DNA of 54,610 nucleotides from Kangiellaceae bacterium (GTDB lineage: Bacteria > Pseudomonadota > Gammaproteobacteria > Enterobacterales > Kangiellaceae), in assembly GCA_019090895.1 (NCBI GenBank), contig JAHRVB010000017.1:1-54610 (forward strand), in the 5' to 3' direction. Positions 1-9,553 of this stretch are shown piece by piece (positions within the stretch are counted from its first letter, which is position 1; each line of letters opens with the position of its first letter). Both the position numbers and the translations under genes were made by a program. The notes below the pieces were generated by a model, which searched no databases, was not told the origin of the DNA, and saw only the letters and a list, made by a program, of their open reading frames with translations.

Positions 1-568
1 CGTTTTGAGTGATCAATAAGTAAGTTGCATTTTTTTGTTGCATTAATTGAGCACATTGAGCAACACTTTGTTTATGATCGACTATATGGGGTTTATCAAC
101 TAAGAGCTCCTTTGCATGCAGCGAACTCAAATTAGAATTTGATTGGGAGTCGTTACGAGTGTAAATATTTTTTTTATGTTGAGAACGCTCAAAATAGAAC
201 CTAAAATAAGGACTTGTTTCACTGTATTCATCATAAATATTGCGCGGGATTCGATATAAGAGACAATCTTCGATAGCGATGATTTTACGCTTAACTATCC
301 CTTTTCTAGCGAGCGAAGCTTGTCCAAAAATATCTCTCTCTGAAAACTTTGCGACGACTTGTCCGTTTTCTTCACTACGTTCTGCCGCGCCACTTCTAAC
401 GATATATAACCAGTGATTTTCAGCACCTGGCCACAAAATAGTACTACCACGCCTAAAATAAACTATTTCAATACTGCGTGTAATTTGTATTTGTTGTTGT
501 TTTTCGAGCTTAGAGAAAGGTTCGCATTGGCTAAGATATTGATGTATTTCTAGGCTCTCTATTTCCAT
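1..568 (-). CDS. cNMP-binding/CBS (DUF294-type) nucleotidyltransferase-like protein, 5' part only
   Basis: The gene runs off the left edge; 189 codons are visible from an ATG at 566-568, which has AGGA eight bases upstream. Residues about 12-125 look like a cyclic-nucleotide-binding beta-barrel (a GAAERSEENGQ turn and a FGQASLA segment resembling the phosphate-binding cassette). After a linker, residues about 160-189 (LVDKPHIVDHKQSVAQCAQL) look like the start of a CBS domain. This order is that of the DUF294 family, whose C-terminal half carries a putative nucleotidyltransferase domain related to the GlnD N-terminus; that half is outside the window. In other gammaproteobacteria such genes often neighbour acs and the DUF4212 symporter, as here, so a role in carbon or acetate control is likely by context. 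The ligand is unknown, and the canonical Arg of cAMP-binding cassettes is not obvious. Confidence 0.75.
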   Translation of the reverse strand, partial: MEIESLEIHQYLSQCEPFSKLEKQQQIQITRSIEIVYFRRGSTILWPGAENHWLYIVRSGAAERSEENGQVVAKFSERDIFGQASLARKGIVKRKIIAIEDCLLYRIPRNIYDEYSETSPYFRFYFERSQHKKNIYTRNDSQSNSNLSSLHAKELLVDKPHIVDHKQSVAQCAQLMQQKNATYLLITQN

Positions 569-737
569 AAATAGTCCTGCAAAGTTTCACAATTAACGAC
601 TGAAATAATCGTCCTTTGAACAATAAAATAAATTCTTACTTCATACCATGAAGATAACCGGTTTTAGGATGGTAGGTTCAAGAGATTGCAGTTCCAATGA
701 TCTGGATCATAAGAATTTGGTTAGTTTGAATAATTAT

Positions 738-772
738 CCCAAACCATCCGATAATACAACCAGCGGTTTGGG
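738..772 (-). terminator. Possible terminator after the porin gene
   Basis: Perfect 8-bp inverted repeat CCCAAACC (738-745) and GGTTTGGG (765-772) with a 19-nt loop, 18 bases beyond the porin stop. On the minus strand it is followed by an AT-rich run (ATAATTATT) rather than a clean U-tract, and the loop is long, so this is only a moderate candidate. Confidence 0.4.
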
Positions 773-789
773 TAACTTTTTCACTTAGG

Positions 790-2052
790 CTAAAAAGCGT
801 ACTTGGCAGTAAAAATAGTTCTTAACAAATCGCCATCGGCCCCACTCTCTAACTCGCGGTTAGCACTTAAGATTCCGAAGCCTAATGTTAACTTAGGCAC
901 AGGACTATGTAGTAAATTAACTTGAACACTCTGCACTGATTTAGTCACCGAACTTCCCGTTAGTGCAGTATCATTATCAACATTGATACCCGACAAGATA
1001 AAATTGGAGCGCCACTTGCTATTCCATTGATGACGATAAGAAACAGCACCTAAGGATGAATCAATCGCTTCAAGATTACCTGCAGCATCAAGCACTGCGC
1101 CGTTAGCTGTATTTAACCCCACATATCGCCCCATTCCCGAACCAGTCGCTAAATTAAATCGGATATCATCTTTAGTCCCTATCTTCAATTTTCCAGTCAC
1201 ACTTAGACCGGTTGAAGACGTTGACTCATCGTCCGAACCATTGTTGTAAGATAATTGTCTGATTAGAGCGGCGACGGATATATGTCCCCAGTCTGCTTTA
1301 TGATTGTAACGTCCCACAAAGTCAGGTAATCCGTTATCATCCGTTACAATTCTCCCGCCCCCTTCAAATGGAGTTACTGTCGTTTCCGGATTTTCGATCG
1401 CAAACTGCCACGCCCCAGCGGTATATCGGACCATTGGTTGTCTTTCGAAAACGATCCCATCAGGAGCGGCTAAGAAATCGACAGATTCAGGCAGAGCCCC
1501 AACGTCTTGAAAAGTGGACCATGTTTGTCCAAACAGCCAATTGTTATAAGTCAGGTATGCATGTCTTAGTCTTGGATTATACGAGTTACTCACACGTTCA
1601 TTACCACCTGGCGGGAGCAAGAAATCCATTTCGATATTGGTTGTTAGTTTATCACCGTTCGCAAGATGATGACTCGATTTAAAACCTATTCTCGTTTCCT
1701 TGGCACTAAAATCGAAATCTTGACTCTCATCAGCACCACCAACTGGTATTGTGCCGGGGATGTAAAAATCTCTTAGACCACTATTAGCCCCCAAATCACC
1801 GTCACTGTAATCACTGAATGATGCAGTAGCTTTAATGAATCCTCCAAATTTATAGCTGTGTTTTTCTTTTGACTTCTTGTTCTCCACTGTTTGCGACTTT
1901 GCTCGTTTCAACTCCTCAACCATCGCTTCCAGTTTTTTAATTCTTTGATTAACTGATTCTTCAGCAAATATGGGAGTTGCTGTAAATATTACTGGCACTA
2001 CTAAAAGAGATAACCCTATAGCTTTTGTTAGTTTTTTTATTTTTTGTTTCAT
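790..2052 (-). CDS. DcaP-like trimeric outer-membrane porin
   Basis: A 420-residue outer-membrane beta-barrel protein. It has a signal peptide (residues about 1-30, ending PIFA-EE), then a short coiled-coil (VNQRIKKLEAMVEELKRAK). From about residue 68 come alternating beta strands beginning YKFGGFIKATASFS, and the chain ends in Phe (FTAKYAF), the usual barrel-assembly signal. Signal peptide, coiled coil and GG(F/Y)IK start are typical of the DcaP family, whose Acinetobacter member passes dicarboxylates. Here it diverges from acs, and the 250-bp space between them holds two copies of a shared operator-like site, so outer-membrane uptake of acetate or other small carboxylates is a reasonable inference. 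The substrate cannot be read from sequence. Confidence 0.8.
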   Translation of the reverse strand: MKQKIKKLTKAIGLSLLVVPVIFTATPIFAEESVNQRIKKLEAMVEELKRAKSQTVENKKSKEKHSYKFGGFIKATASFSDYSDGDLGANSGLRDFYIPGTIPVGGADESQDFDFSAKETRIGFKSSHHLANGDKLTTNIEMDFLLPPGGNERVSNSYNPRLRHAYLTYNNWLFGQTWSTFQDVGALPESVDFLAAPDGIVFERQPMVRYTAGAWQFAIENPETTVTPFEGGGRIVTDDNGLPDFVGRYNHKADWGHISVAALIRQLSYNNGSDDESTSSTGLSVTGKLKIGTKDDIRFNLATGSGMGRYVGLNTANGAVLDAAGNLEAIDSSLGAVSYRHQWNSKWRSNFILSGINVDNDTALTGSSVTKSVQSVQVNLLHSPVPKLTLGFGILSANRELESGADGDLLRTIFTAKYAF

Positions 2053-2116
2053 TTTCCCTCACTCGCTAGTGTGTGACTTATGAGTTAGGGAGTTTGCTTC
2101 AGAGCTATCTCTCTTG

Positions 2117-2137
2117 ACTATTAGCCATTAGTCTAAT
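2117..2137 (-). promoter_or_regulatory. Operator-like site upstream of the porin (probable CrbR-type box)
   Basis: Read on the minus strand this is ATTAGACTAATGGCTAATAG plus one T. It matches 17 of 21 positions of the pattern TTTAGACYAAAGTYTAATA(R)(R) derived from the sites before acs and before the symporter operon. It lies about 65 bases upstream of the porin ATG and points toward it. The likely regulator is the LuxR-type response regulator encoded just after acs; that link is inference. Confidence 0.55.
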
Positions 2138-2188
2138 GCAATGAAAATTCACCAAAAATTGCGCAAAACAACTGAGTTCTACGCTTCC

Positions 2189-2209
2189 TTTAGACCAAAG
2201 TCTAATAAA
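2189..2209 (+). promoter_or_regulatory. Operator-like site upstream of acs (probable CrbR-type box)
   Basis: The core is TTTAGACCAAAGTCTAATA, containing the inverted repeat TAGAC-CAAA-GTCTA, centred about 104 bases before the acs start. It is shared at 17 of 21 positions with the site at 12257-12277 before the symporter operon. A two-fold symmetric site of this size suits a dimeric LuxR/NarL-type response regulator. Confidence 0.6.
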
Positions 2210-2302
2210 CTGAATATGGTCAAAAGGCTCGGCATTAAATAGAATCTTAATAGTGAAGCGACACTCGCTGACTTTCAGCTAAAGCTAGAACAGGACCCCA
2301 CT

Positions 2303-4249
2303 ATGCCAAACACTTACCCAGTCAGCGAGATATTCGCAAACAAAACACTGTTGAACGAGTCTCAATATATTGACATGTACCAATACTCTATCGACGAGCC
2401 AGAGGCTTTTTGGGGAGAACAAGGTAAACGAATAGACTGGATGAAACCCTATAGCACAGTAAAAGATGTGTCATTCGCTAAAAAAGATCTTCATATTAGC
2501 TGGTATGGTGATGGCACACTCAATGTCTGCTCTAATTGTATCGACCGCCATCTCGAAGATAAAGGAGAACAAACTGCGATTATTTGGGAAGGCGATGACC
2601 CTAATAATTCCATCAACCTATCTTACAGCCAACTCCATCAAAAGGTCTGCCAGTTTGCAAATGTGCTTAAAGGCTTAGGAATAGGCAAAGGTGATCGCGT
2701 TACTCTCTATATGCCGATGATTCTGGAAGCAGCATACGCTATGTTGGCGTGCGCACGAATAGGAGCCGTTCATTCAGTCGTGTTTGGCGGATTTAGCGCA
2801 GATGCTCTAGCAGGCCGAATTATTGATTGCAAAAGCAAGTTAGTGATTACTGCAGACTTCAGTAATCGAGGTGGTAAGAGCATTCCACTTAAAAGTAATG
2901 TAGACGACGCTGCTCAAAAAGTTGGTGTTTCTGAGTACTTAGAGTCTGTTCTTGTCATTAAGAACTCTGAGAAAAACGTCAATTGGGTTGAACGGACTGA
3001 TCATTGGTTTCACGAACAAGCAAAAGAGGTCTCCAACGAATGTCCCGCCGAACCGATGAACGCTGAGGATCCACTTTTTATTTTGTATACTTCAGGTTCG
3101 ACTGGACAACCAAAAGGCGTATTGCACACCTGCGGTGGTTACATTGTTTATGCATCTATAACCCATCAGTATGTGTTTGATTATCATCCAGGCGATATTT
3201 ATTGGTGTACTGCTGATGTCGGTTGGATTACAGGTCATAGCTACATTGTTTACGGACCTTTAGCCAATGGCGCAACAACACTCATGTTTGAAGGTGTACC
3301 TAATTACCCTAATGTTAGCCGCTTCTGGCAAATCTGTGATAAGCATAATGTCAACATCTGTTATACCGCACCAACCGCTATTCGCTCGTTAATGCGTGAG
3401 GGAGACGACCCAGTTAAAAGCACTTCTAGAAAATCTTTAAGTCTGCTTGGAAGTGTCGGCGAACCAATTAATCCAGAAGCTTGGCAATGGTATTACGATG
3501 TTGTTGGCGAACAACGGTGTCCCATAGTGGATACTTGGTGGCAAACAGAAACCGGCGGAATTCTAATCTCACCATTACCTGGTGCGACAACTCTCAAACC
3601 TGGCTCAGCCACTCGCCCTTTCTTCGGCATTGAGCCAGCATTAGTGGATGGAGATGGCAATGAATTAACAGGTGTTGCTAGTGGCAACCTAATTATTAAG
3701 AACAGTTGGCCAGGTCAAATGCGCACAGTTTATGGCGATCATGACCGATTTGCTAGTACTTATTTTAGCACCTTCGAAGGGAATTACTTTACTGGTGATG
3801 GGGCCCGAAGAGACGAAGACGGTTACTACTGGATCACAGGTCGGGTTGATGATGTATTAAGTATTTCAGGCCATCGCATGGGGACCGCAGAAATTGAAAG
3901 TGCACTGGTGGCCCACGCCAATGTAGCAGAAGCCGCGGTGGTGGGGTATCCTCACGAGATAAAAGGTGAAGGAATCTATACTTTTGTCACATTGAACTCC
4001 GGTATCGAAGGAAATTACGCTCTTGAAAAAGAGTTGGTTCAGTGGGTTCGAAAAGAAATAGGACCAATTGCTTCGCCCGATTTTATTCAATTCACGCCGA
4101 GTTTACCTAAGACTCGCTCTGGGAAAATAATGCGTCGAATTCTCAGGAAGATTGCAGAGAACGAGTTCTCGAATCTAGGTGATATTTCAACATTAGCCGA
4201 ACCTGCGGTTGTCGATGATATCATTAACAATCGAAAGAATAGGGGATAA
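2303..4249 (+). CDS. acs: Acetyl-CoA synthetase (AMP-forming)
   Basis: Makes acetyl-CoA from acetate, ATP and CoA through acetyl-AMP; the high-affinity acetate assimilation enzyme. At 648 residues it has the usual length. It has the P-loop-like [12 protein letters not shown], the adenylation motif TWWQTETG, the hinge and C-terminal motif [13 protein letters not shown], and [11 protein letters not shown], whose Lys608 is the conserved catalytic lysine that Sir2/Pat-type systems acetylate in well-studied homologues. The ATG has AGGA eight bases upstream. The operator-like site at 2189-2209 precedes it, and a response regulator gene follows after 17 bases, probably in the same transcript. Confidence 0.97.
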   Translation: MPNTYPVSEIFANKTLLNESQYIDMYQYSIDEPEAFWGEQGKRIDWMKPYSTVKDVSFAKKDLHISWYGDGTLNVCSNCIDRHLEDKGEQTAIIWEGDDPNNSINLSYSQLHQKVCQFANVLKGLGIGKGDRVTLYMPMILEAAYAMLACARIGAVHSVVFGGFSADALAGRIIDCKSKLVITADFSNRGGKSIPLKSNVDDAAQKVGVSEYLESVLVIKNSEKNVNWVERTDHWFHEQAKEVSNECPAEPMNAEDPLFILYTSGSTGQPKGVLHTCGGYIVYASITHQYVFDYHPGDIYWCTADVGWITGHSYIVYGPLANGATTLMFEGVPNYPNVSRFWQICDKHNVNICYTAPTAIRSLMREGDDPVKSTSRKSLSLLGSVGEPINPEAWQWYYDVVGEQRCPIVDTWWQTETGGILISPLPGATTLKPGSATRPFFGIEPALVDGDGNELTGVASGNLIIKNSWPGQMRTVYGDHDRFASTYFSTFEGNYFTGDGARRDEDGYYWITGRVDDVLSISGHRMGTAEIESALVAHANVAEAAVVGYPHEIKGEGIYTFVTLNSGIEGNYALEKELVQWVRKEIGPIASPDFIQFTPSLPKTRSGKIMRRILRKIAENEFSNLGDISTLAEPAVVDDIINNRKNRG

Positions 4250-4266
4250 ACATCAGACCTTTTGAA

Positions 4267-4917
4267 GTGAATAAAATAGTAATCGCGGACGACCACCCGC
4301 TATTTAGAAATGCTCTCAAGCATGCCCTTCAGGCAAGTTTGTCGTGTCGCATTTTTATTGAAGCCGACAGCATCTCCGAGCTAGAAACAATACTAATTTC
4401 GAATTCCGATGCTGATTTACTATTATTAGATTTGCATATGCCTGGAGCAAATGGGTTCGTTGGTTTGACACACATAGTAAAGCGAAATCCACAACTTCCT
4501 ATCGTGATGATTTCAGCGAATGATTCAATTGAAATTGCCGCCAATGCTAAACAATATGGTGCGCTAGGATTTGTAACTAAATCAGCCTCGATTGAGACGA
4601 TTTCTAACACCATTGAGAAAGTAATTAGTGGCGAACTTTGCTTCCCTACGGGAAGTTTAGAATCGAAAGCTATAGACCAGATGGAACAAATATCGTTGGT
4701 AAGAAAAATTGCAGAACTCACACCAAAACAATTAGAAGTATTTAATTTATTGGCCGGAGGTTTATTAAATAAACAGATAGCTTTTGAACAACAAGTTACA
4801 GAGGCTACCGTTAAAGCTCACGTCACGGCGATAATGCGAAAACTGGAAGTATACAATCGAACTCAGGTTGTTCTTATCGCTAACAAAGTTCATATCAAAC
4901 AAGACTTCAATAGCTAA
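4267..4917 (+). CDS. LuxR/NarL-family response regulator, CrbR-like
   Basis: A 216-residue response regulator. The REC domain (1-120) has acidic residues DD at 8-9, phospho-acceptor Asp55 in LLLLDLHMP, and the conserved Lys in GFVTKS. The HTH domain (about 150-210) has LTPKQLEVFNLLAGG and ATVKAHVTAIMRKL. The start is a GTG that begins the canonical MNKIVIADDH; no clear Shine-Dalgarno precedes it, which suggests coupling to acs 17 bases upstream. Its TAA overlaps the stop codon of the convergent hybrid kinase. In Vibrio and Pseudomonas a kinase of exactly this transporter-fused type (CrbS) and a LuxR-type regulator (CrbR) activate acs, so the same job is likely. The gene has its own target-type box in front of its operon, which would give positive feedback. 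Confidence 0.85.
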   Translation: MNKIVIADDHPLFRNALKHALQASLSCRIFIEADSISELETILISNSDADLLLLDLHMPGANGFVGLTHIVKRNPQLPIVMISANDSIEIAANAKQYGALGFVTKSASIETISNTIEKVISGELCFPTGSLESKAIDQMEQISLVRKIAELTPKQLEVFNLLAGGLLNKQIAFEQQVTEATVKAHVTAIMRKLEVYNRTQVVLIANKVHIKQDFNS

Positions 4918-7900
4918 TTTCTTCCGAGTTCACTGTTCATAGTAGCCCTTAGTACTGCAGGTTTAAGCGGCTTGTACAATAATAACAACCCCATTCTTTT
5001 AACTTCATTTTCAACTTCCTCCGTATGGTCTGCTGTAACAATTATTGCAGGTACTTCTTGTCCCAGTACCTTTCTAGCAGATTGAATAAATTGGATTCCC
5101 GTTTTTCCACGATCAAGCTGATAATCAACGACTAAGATATCAGGCTGAAAATTCGTATTAAATATCTCACCTAGCTGCTCTTCAGATTGAGCGACTCTAA
5201 CCTCACACCCCCATCGATTTAACAATAGAGACATCGCATCAGTAATCTGGATTTCGTTATCAACACAAAGAACTTTAGTTCCTGAGAGTGGTGATTCTAT
5301 TATTGGGCTGGTCACAAGTGGACTTGAGGGTTTAGTAATTGGTGCGTCAACTAAAGGAATATAGATATGAAAAACAGTACCCTTCCCATGAGTAGAATGG
5401 ATTTCTATAGGGAGGTTTAGTATTGCCGCTAATCGTTCGCTAATTGAAAGGCCCAATCCTAATCCAGCTCCAGATGACGAAGATGTCTTCGAATCTGATA
5501 GCTGTTTAAATTCTTCGAAAATTTTACTTTGAAACTGCTCTTCGATTCCAATACCTGTATCCCAAACTGAAACTCTAAGAAGCTCTTTCCGATTTTGAAT
5601 TGAAACGAGTACTCTTCCGTTATTAGTATATCGGATAGCGTTACTGACGAAGTTCTGTAAGATGCGATACAACAACTCTGAATCAGTGCGAACATATCGG
5701 TCTTTCAGTAGTATTTTTAATCCAAGTGACTTTTGTTCTGCAAACTCAGAAAATTGTCGCTCGAGCGAATCTAATACAGTGCGAATATTAAAAGTTCGTT
5801 CTGCAGGATGAATCCGACCACTATCTAGTTTAGATATGTCAATTAACGAGTGGATGATAGCTTCCGCCATCGATAAGCTCTGATCGGCTTTATCGATTAA
5901 TTCCGCTTGAGAATCAGTCATTGAATTCTTTTCTGATTTTAACAACTCACTAAATAAACGTGCGGCGTTGAATGGTTGCAATAAATCATGACTAGCGGCC
6001 GCCAAAAATCGAGATTTACTTTGATTTGCTTTCTCCGCTTCTGCTTTAGCCAATTCTAATGCGTTAACTGTCGAATGAAGCTCATCGGTTCTGAGTGCGA
6101 CTCTTTGTTCAAGGGTAGCGTTCACTTCCTTCAAGGCAAGCTCGGCTTTTCGACGGTTTGATATATCTTGTGAAATAGAATAAATTCCACGAACATTACC
6201 AAGACTATCAACATCTGGAATGTAAGTGACTAAATAATAAGGTGAATCAAATTCATCACTTGAGTATTCAAATTGTTGCTTGTTATTTCGGAAAGCTATT
6301 TCTAAAAACGGTCGCTTGTATTCGACTTCGACTCCAGCTAAAACCTCCGAAATTTTGGTACCAACGATATCTTCTTTTCTCATTTTGCTTTTTAAAGCGA
6401 AAGTTTTATTACAAAATCTGAATATCAGACTCTTATCTAAATACGCTAGCGCCGCGGGAGAATTATCAGTATAAACCGCTATTTGCCGTTCATTTTCTTT
6501 TAGGGCAGACTCGATTTTCTTGTACTCTGAAATGTCAGTATAGGTGGTTACGTAGCCACCCTGAGGTAGTGGGTTACCGACAATCTCGAGCACAAGTCCA
6601 TCATTTCTTTCACGTTCAAACCGGTAACTTAAACCCGAATCAAGATGGTCCACACGTTTTGCTATATGGTCACTAATACTTCCCGGACCACAAAAACCTC
6701 GTTCGGCATTAAAACGAATCAGTTCCCTTACAGGTATACCTAAATATAAGAAGCCTTTTGGATAATTCATTAGTTTTTGGTAACTGCTATTCCATGCAAT
6801 AATGTTCTTATCAATATCGCTCACACTAACTCCTTGGCTGATGTTATCCATAGTGATCTCTATCAATCGCCGATTAAATCTTAGCGCCTGAGAAGTTGAG
6901 CTCAATAAATTAATGACATCATCAACGTGAATACCTTTTTCCTTAAAAGTCGAAAGTATTACAACTCGAGCGGAAGCGGCCCCAATGGAGGCGGAAAGTA
7001 ATTTCTCAGTTTCGGTTAAAAGTTCCTTATCTGCTAAATCAGCATCGGTATACTGAGTGGAATATTTTTCAAATACTGTCACCATTCTCTCTTTACCTAC
7101 AATCGCAGCCGATAGGGATTTGAGATCCCGCACTAAAACTTGTGCACTGGGCAGGATTTTACTTTTAGTCGGTAAATCGCTCGGTTGTTCTCGCGTGTAT
7201 GCGTATGCCTGAACTTTTTCGGTTAAAGACTGTTGAGTTAAAAGCGATACTAAGTAGAAACTCGCTAGATTAAAAACAAATGAAACTAATAATGACTCTG
7301 TTAGGAGCGAATAGCCAAATAAGCTATCTGCGGAATCAAGTAGATTCTTGCCTTGAACACTGGGAATCCAGGTCAAAACAAACCAACAAATAATCCCAAC
7401 AATTAAACCAGTAATGGCACCAGCGCGACTCGCTCGACTCCAGAACAAGCCAAGCACTAATGCAGGTACAAATTGAAAAACGGCCGAGAAAGATAAATAA
7501 CCTATTGAAGCTAGCGACTGACTATCGTCAAACAATCGATAGAACCCATAAGAGAGGATTAAGCAAGAAGCTATTGCGATTCGCCGAGTAAGAAGCATTC
7601 TGCGATTGAAGAGCTTATCTTTAAAATGTTTGGCACCAGAATTATGCAACATAATTGGCAACACGAGATCGTTACTAATCATAGTACTCAAAGCAACAGT
7701 TGCCACGATGACCATGCCTGTCGCCGCTGATAAACCTCCGATAAAAACGATAGCACTTAATAAACTTTTTTCTTCAGCTATGGGTAACGCTAGTATATAA
7801 GTATCGGCATTGATTGGCTGATTAACGAAATACTGGCTTCCGGCAACTACAATCGGTATCACAAAAATAGATATCAAAGATAGGTAAATTGGAAATATCC

Positions 7901-8738
7901 AACGAGACCAACTCAGATCTTTCGATTGGTGGTACTCAACTACAGAAACGTGGAATTGCCGCGGTAAACAAAAAATCGCAGCTCCCGCTAGAATAGTTTG
8001 AGTGATGAAATTCTCAGTATTAGTTTTATCAAACCATGACTGTTTCAGTTCTGTATCCTTTACCATTTCACTAATTAAACTTATCGGCCCATCATAAAAA
8101 GAATACAGTGCAAACAAACCAATCGCACAGAATGCTACTAATTTTATGACCGATTCGAATGCAATAGCATTCATCATTCCATACTGATGTTCTGTCACAT
8201 CTAGATTTCGAGTTCCAAATAAAATAGAAAAAACGATGAGTAGCAAAGTAATAAATAGAGAGTTCAAATAACGGTCAGTGAAGAAATGCTGTTGAGCATC
8301 AAAAACCCCGATACTCATGGTTATCGCTTTCAGCTGCAGGGCGATATAAGGAATGATAGCTATAACGGCAATAATAGTAACAATAGCGGCAATACTCTGA
8401 GACTTACCAAATCGTGAAGCAATGAAATCAGATATTGATGTTGTATTTTGTTCGTACCCAACTTTAATAAACTTCTTCATCAAGGGCCATCCAATGGTGT
8501 AAATTAGGATCGGTCCAAGATAAATAGGCAAATATCCCCAACCTGACTTCGCAGCACTACCAACAGCGCCATAAAAGGTCCATGACGTACAGTAAATAGC
8601 CAAAGAAAAGCTATATACCAATGCTTTTCTGTTTGCAGAAATTACTTGGGGTTTATTTTTGTCACTGATATATGCGATAAAAAAAAGCAAACAAACGTAA
8701 GCAAAAGCGATTGCGATAATTTGCGGGGTAGTGAGCAT
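4914..8738 (-). CDS. Hybrid sensor histidine kinase with N-terminal sodium/solute symporter domain, CrbS/CbrA-like
   Basis: A 1274-residue fusion. Residues about 1-500 form a multi-helix SLC5/SSS transporter module (YCTSWTFYGAVGSAAKSGWG; many hydrophobic segments). Two PAS domains follow (about 630-740 and 750-860), then a coiled coil and a HisKA domain with the phospho-accepting His917 in ASHDLLQPF. An HATPase domain (NFVSNAIRYT, WDTGIGI, GAGLGLGLS) and a C-terminal REC domain with Asp1205 (VVDYQLDRGKTG) complete it. In CrbS and CbrA the transporter part is needed for, or modulates, sensing; acetate or a related solute is the likely cue. It is convergent with the response regulator, the stop codons overlapping by four bases. 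No copy of the shared box was seen before this gene, so it may be constitutive. Confidence 0.9.
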   Translation of the reverse strand: MLTTPQIIAIAFAYVCLLFFIAYISDKNKPQVISANRKALVYSFSLAIYCTSWTFYGAVGSAAKSGWGYLPIYLGPILIYTIGWPLMKKFIKVGYEQNTTSISDFIASRFGKSQSIAAIVTIIAVIAIIPYIALQLKAITMSIGVFDAQQHFFTDRYLNSLFITLLLIVFSILFGTRNLDVTEHQYGMMNAIAFESVIKLVAFCAIGLFALYSFYDGPISLISEMVKDTELKQSWFDKTNTENFITQTILAGAAIFCLPRQFHVSVVEYHQSKDLSWSRWIFPIYLSLISIFVIPIVVAGSQYFVNQPINADTYILALPIAEEKSLLSAIVFIGGLSAATGMVIVATVALSTMISNDLVLPIMLHNSGAKHFKDKLFNRRMLLTRRIAIASCLILSYGFYRLFDDSQSLASIGYLSFSAVFQFVPALVLGLFWSRASRAGAITGLIVGIICWFVLTWIPSVQGKNLLDSADSLFGYSLLTESLLVSFVFNLASFYLVSLLTQQSLTEKVQAYAYTREQPSDLPTKSKILPSAQVLVRDLKSLSAAIVGKERMVTVFEKYSTQYTDADLADKELLTETEKLLSASIGAASARVVILSTFKEKGIHVDDVINLLSSTSQALRFNRRLIEITMDNISQGVSVSDIDKNIIAWNSSYQKLMNYPKGFLYLGIPVRELIRFNAERGFCGPGSISDHIAKRVDHLDSGLSYRFERERNDGLVLEIVGNPLPQGGYVTTYTDISEYKKIESALKENERQIAVYTDNSPAALAYLDKSLIFRFCNKTFALKSKMRKEDIVGTKISEVLAGVEVEYKRPFLEIAFRNNKQQFEYSSDEFDSPYYLVTYIPDVDSLGNVRGIYSISQDISNRRKAELALKEVNATLEQRVALRTDELHSTVNALELAKAEAEKANQSKSRFLAAASHDLLQPFNAARLFSELLKSEKNSMTDSQAELIDKADQSLSMAEAIIHSLIDISKLDSGRIHPAERTFNIRTVLDSLERQFSEFAEQKSLGLKILLKDRYVRTDSELLYRILQNFVSNAIRYTNNGRVLVSIQNRKELLRVSVWDTGIGIEEQFQSKIFEEFKQLSDSKTSSSSGAGLGLGLSISERLAAILNLPIEIHSTHGKGTVFHIYIPLVDAPITKPSSPLVTSPIIESPLSGTKVLCVDNEIQITDAMSLLLNRWGCEVRVAQSEEQLGEIFNTNFQPDILVVDYQLDRGKTGIQFIQSARKVLGQEVPAIIVTADHTEEVENEVKRMGLLLLYKPLKPAVLRATMNSELGRN

Positions 8739-8950
8739 CCATTACCTGCTTCATTGTTGATTTAATTATCTGTCAACGATAGGGGGCTTTACACGACGAG
8801 TCAATCACTAGAGGTATAATCAACCTATAAACCGAATAAATGTTATATAAAAGCCGAAGTACTAATTCTCGGATAATTAGTTTGTATTCGTATCATACTA
8901 AATGCATTCAAACCTGCGACTCTCAGCTAAGAAAAATATTAGGTCTGATT

Positions 8951-9545
8951 TTACAAGCGGTCATCGTTCAGTTTTTCTACCTGTAGTCGTTCTTCCAAAC
9001 TAAAACCATTTGGATATGGATATATTCCATCAAAATCACTCTTAGTGATTGCTGCTCAGAATAACTTAGCGATTGTGTACACCATAGTTATAAGAAATAA
9101 GAAGTGGCAAAAGTAAACAACGAAACGTATTCTGAAATAGAAACATCCTTAAACCCAGCCGCACCCTACACATAAGCTGCTAATTGCTCTAAAGTCGGTT
9201 GAAGTAAATCGTTAATCTATTCATTCGTAAATCGGATATGCGCCTTTAACTCGTTAAAATTATCAATGTCAGCATCTATCTATTTATAGTTTTAACCTAC
9301 CAGTGGACAACTTCCCTCCCGACCTACATTTGTGGCTAGCATCTTTACATCCCTAACTACCGAGTATTCATATTGAACAATAGTTCTAAATGATTCGCTA
9401 TCTCTTTGCAGAGTACTTTATAATTTTCCGGCTCAATAATTAAATCGAACACTTCGACTTGAGTCATTGGAAATCCAGTAAAATGGCGATTTAAATATGT
9501 TCGAATAGTTCTGTTCTATGTGAAGATCGAACGAGACTACCGCGT
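8951..9545 (-). pseudogene. Decayed protein gene of unknown family
   Basis: Between the hybrid kinase and the 146-residue gene, protein-like stretches appear on the minus strand in changing frames. From the 5' side: a frame with NAVVSFDLHIEQNYSNIFK, which after a shift near 9482 continues as GFPMTQVEVFDLIIEPENYK; a stretch with RDSESFRTIVQYEYSVVRD; then one (about 9276-9088) with NELKAHIRF and LLQPTLEQLAAYV, broken by TAG codons at 9217-9219 and 9166-9168. Last is a stretch (9085-8951) with SDFDGIYPYPNGFSLEERL, broken by TGA at 9056-9058 and ending in TAA at 8951-8953. Several stops plus shifts in about 600 bases point to an old inactivated gene. I do not recognise the family, and the exact reading path is uncertain. 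Confidence 0.5.
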
Positions 9546-9553
9546 TTCTAATG

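Noticed and set aside
1368-1682. 104-codon plus-strand ORF inside the porin gene
   Set aside because: Antisense shadow of the porin; no start signal or protein features.
8861-8881. Hairpin ACTAATT/AATTAGT between kinase and decayed gene
   Set aside because: Short AT-rich stem without U-run; easily chance.
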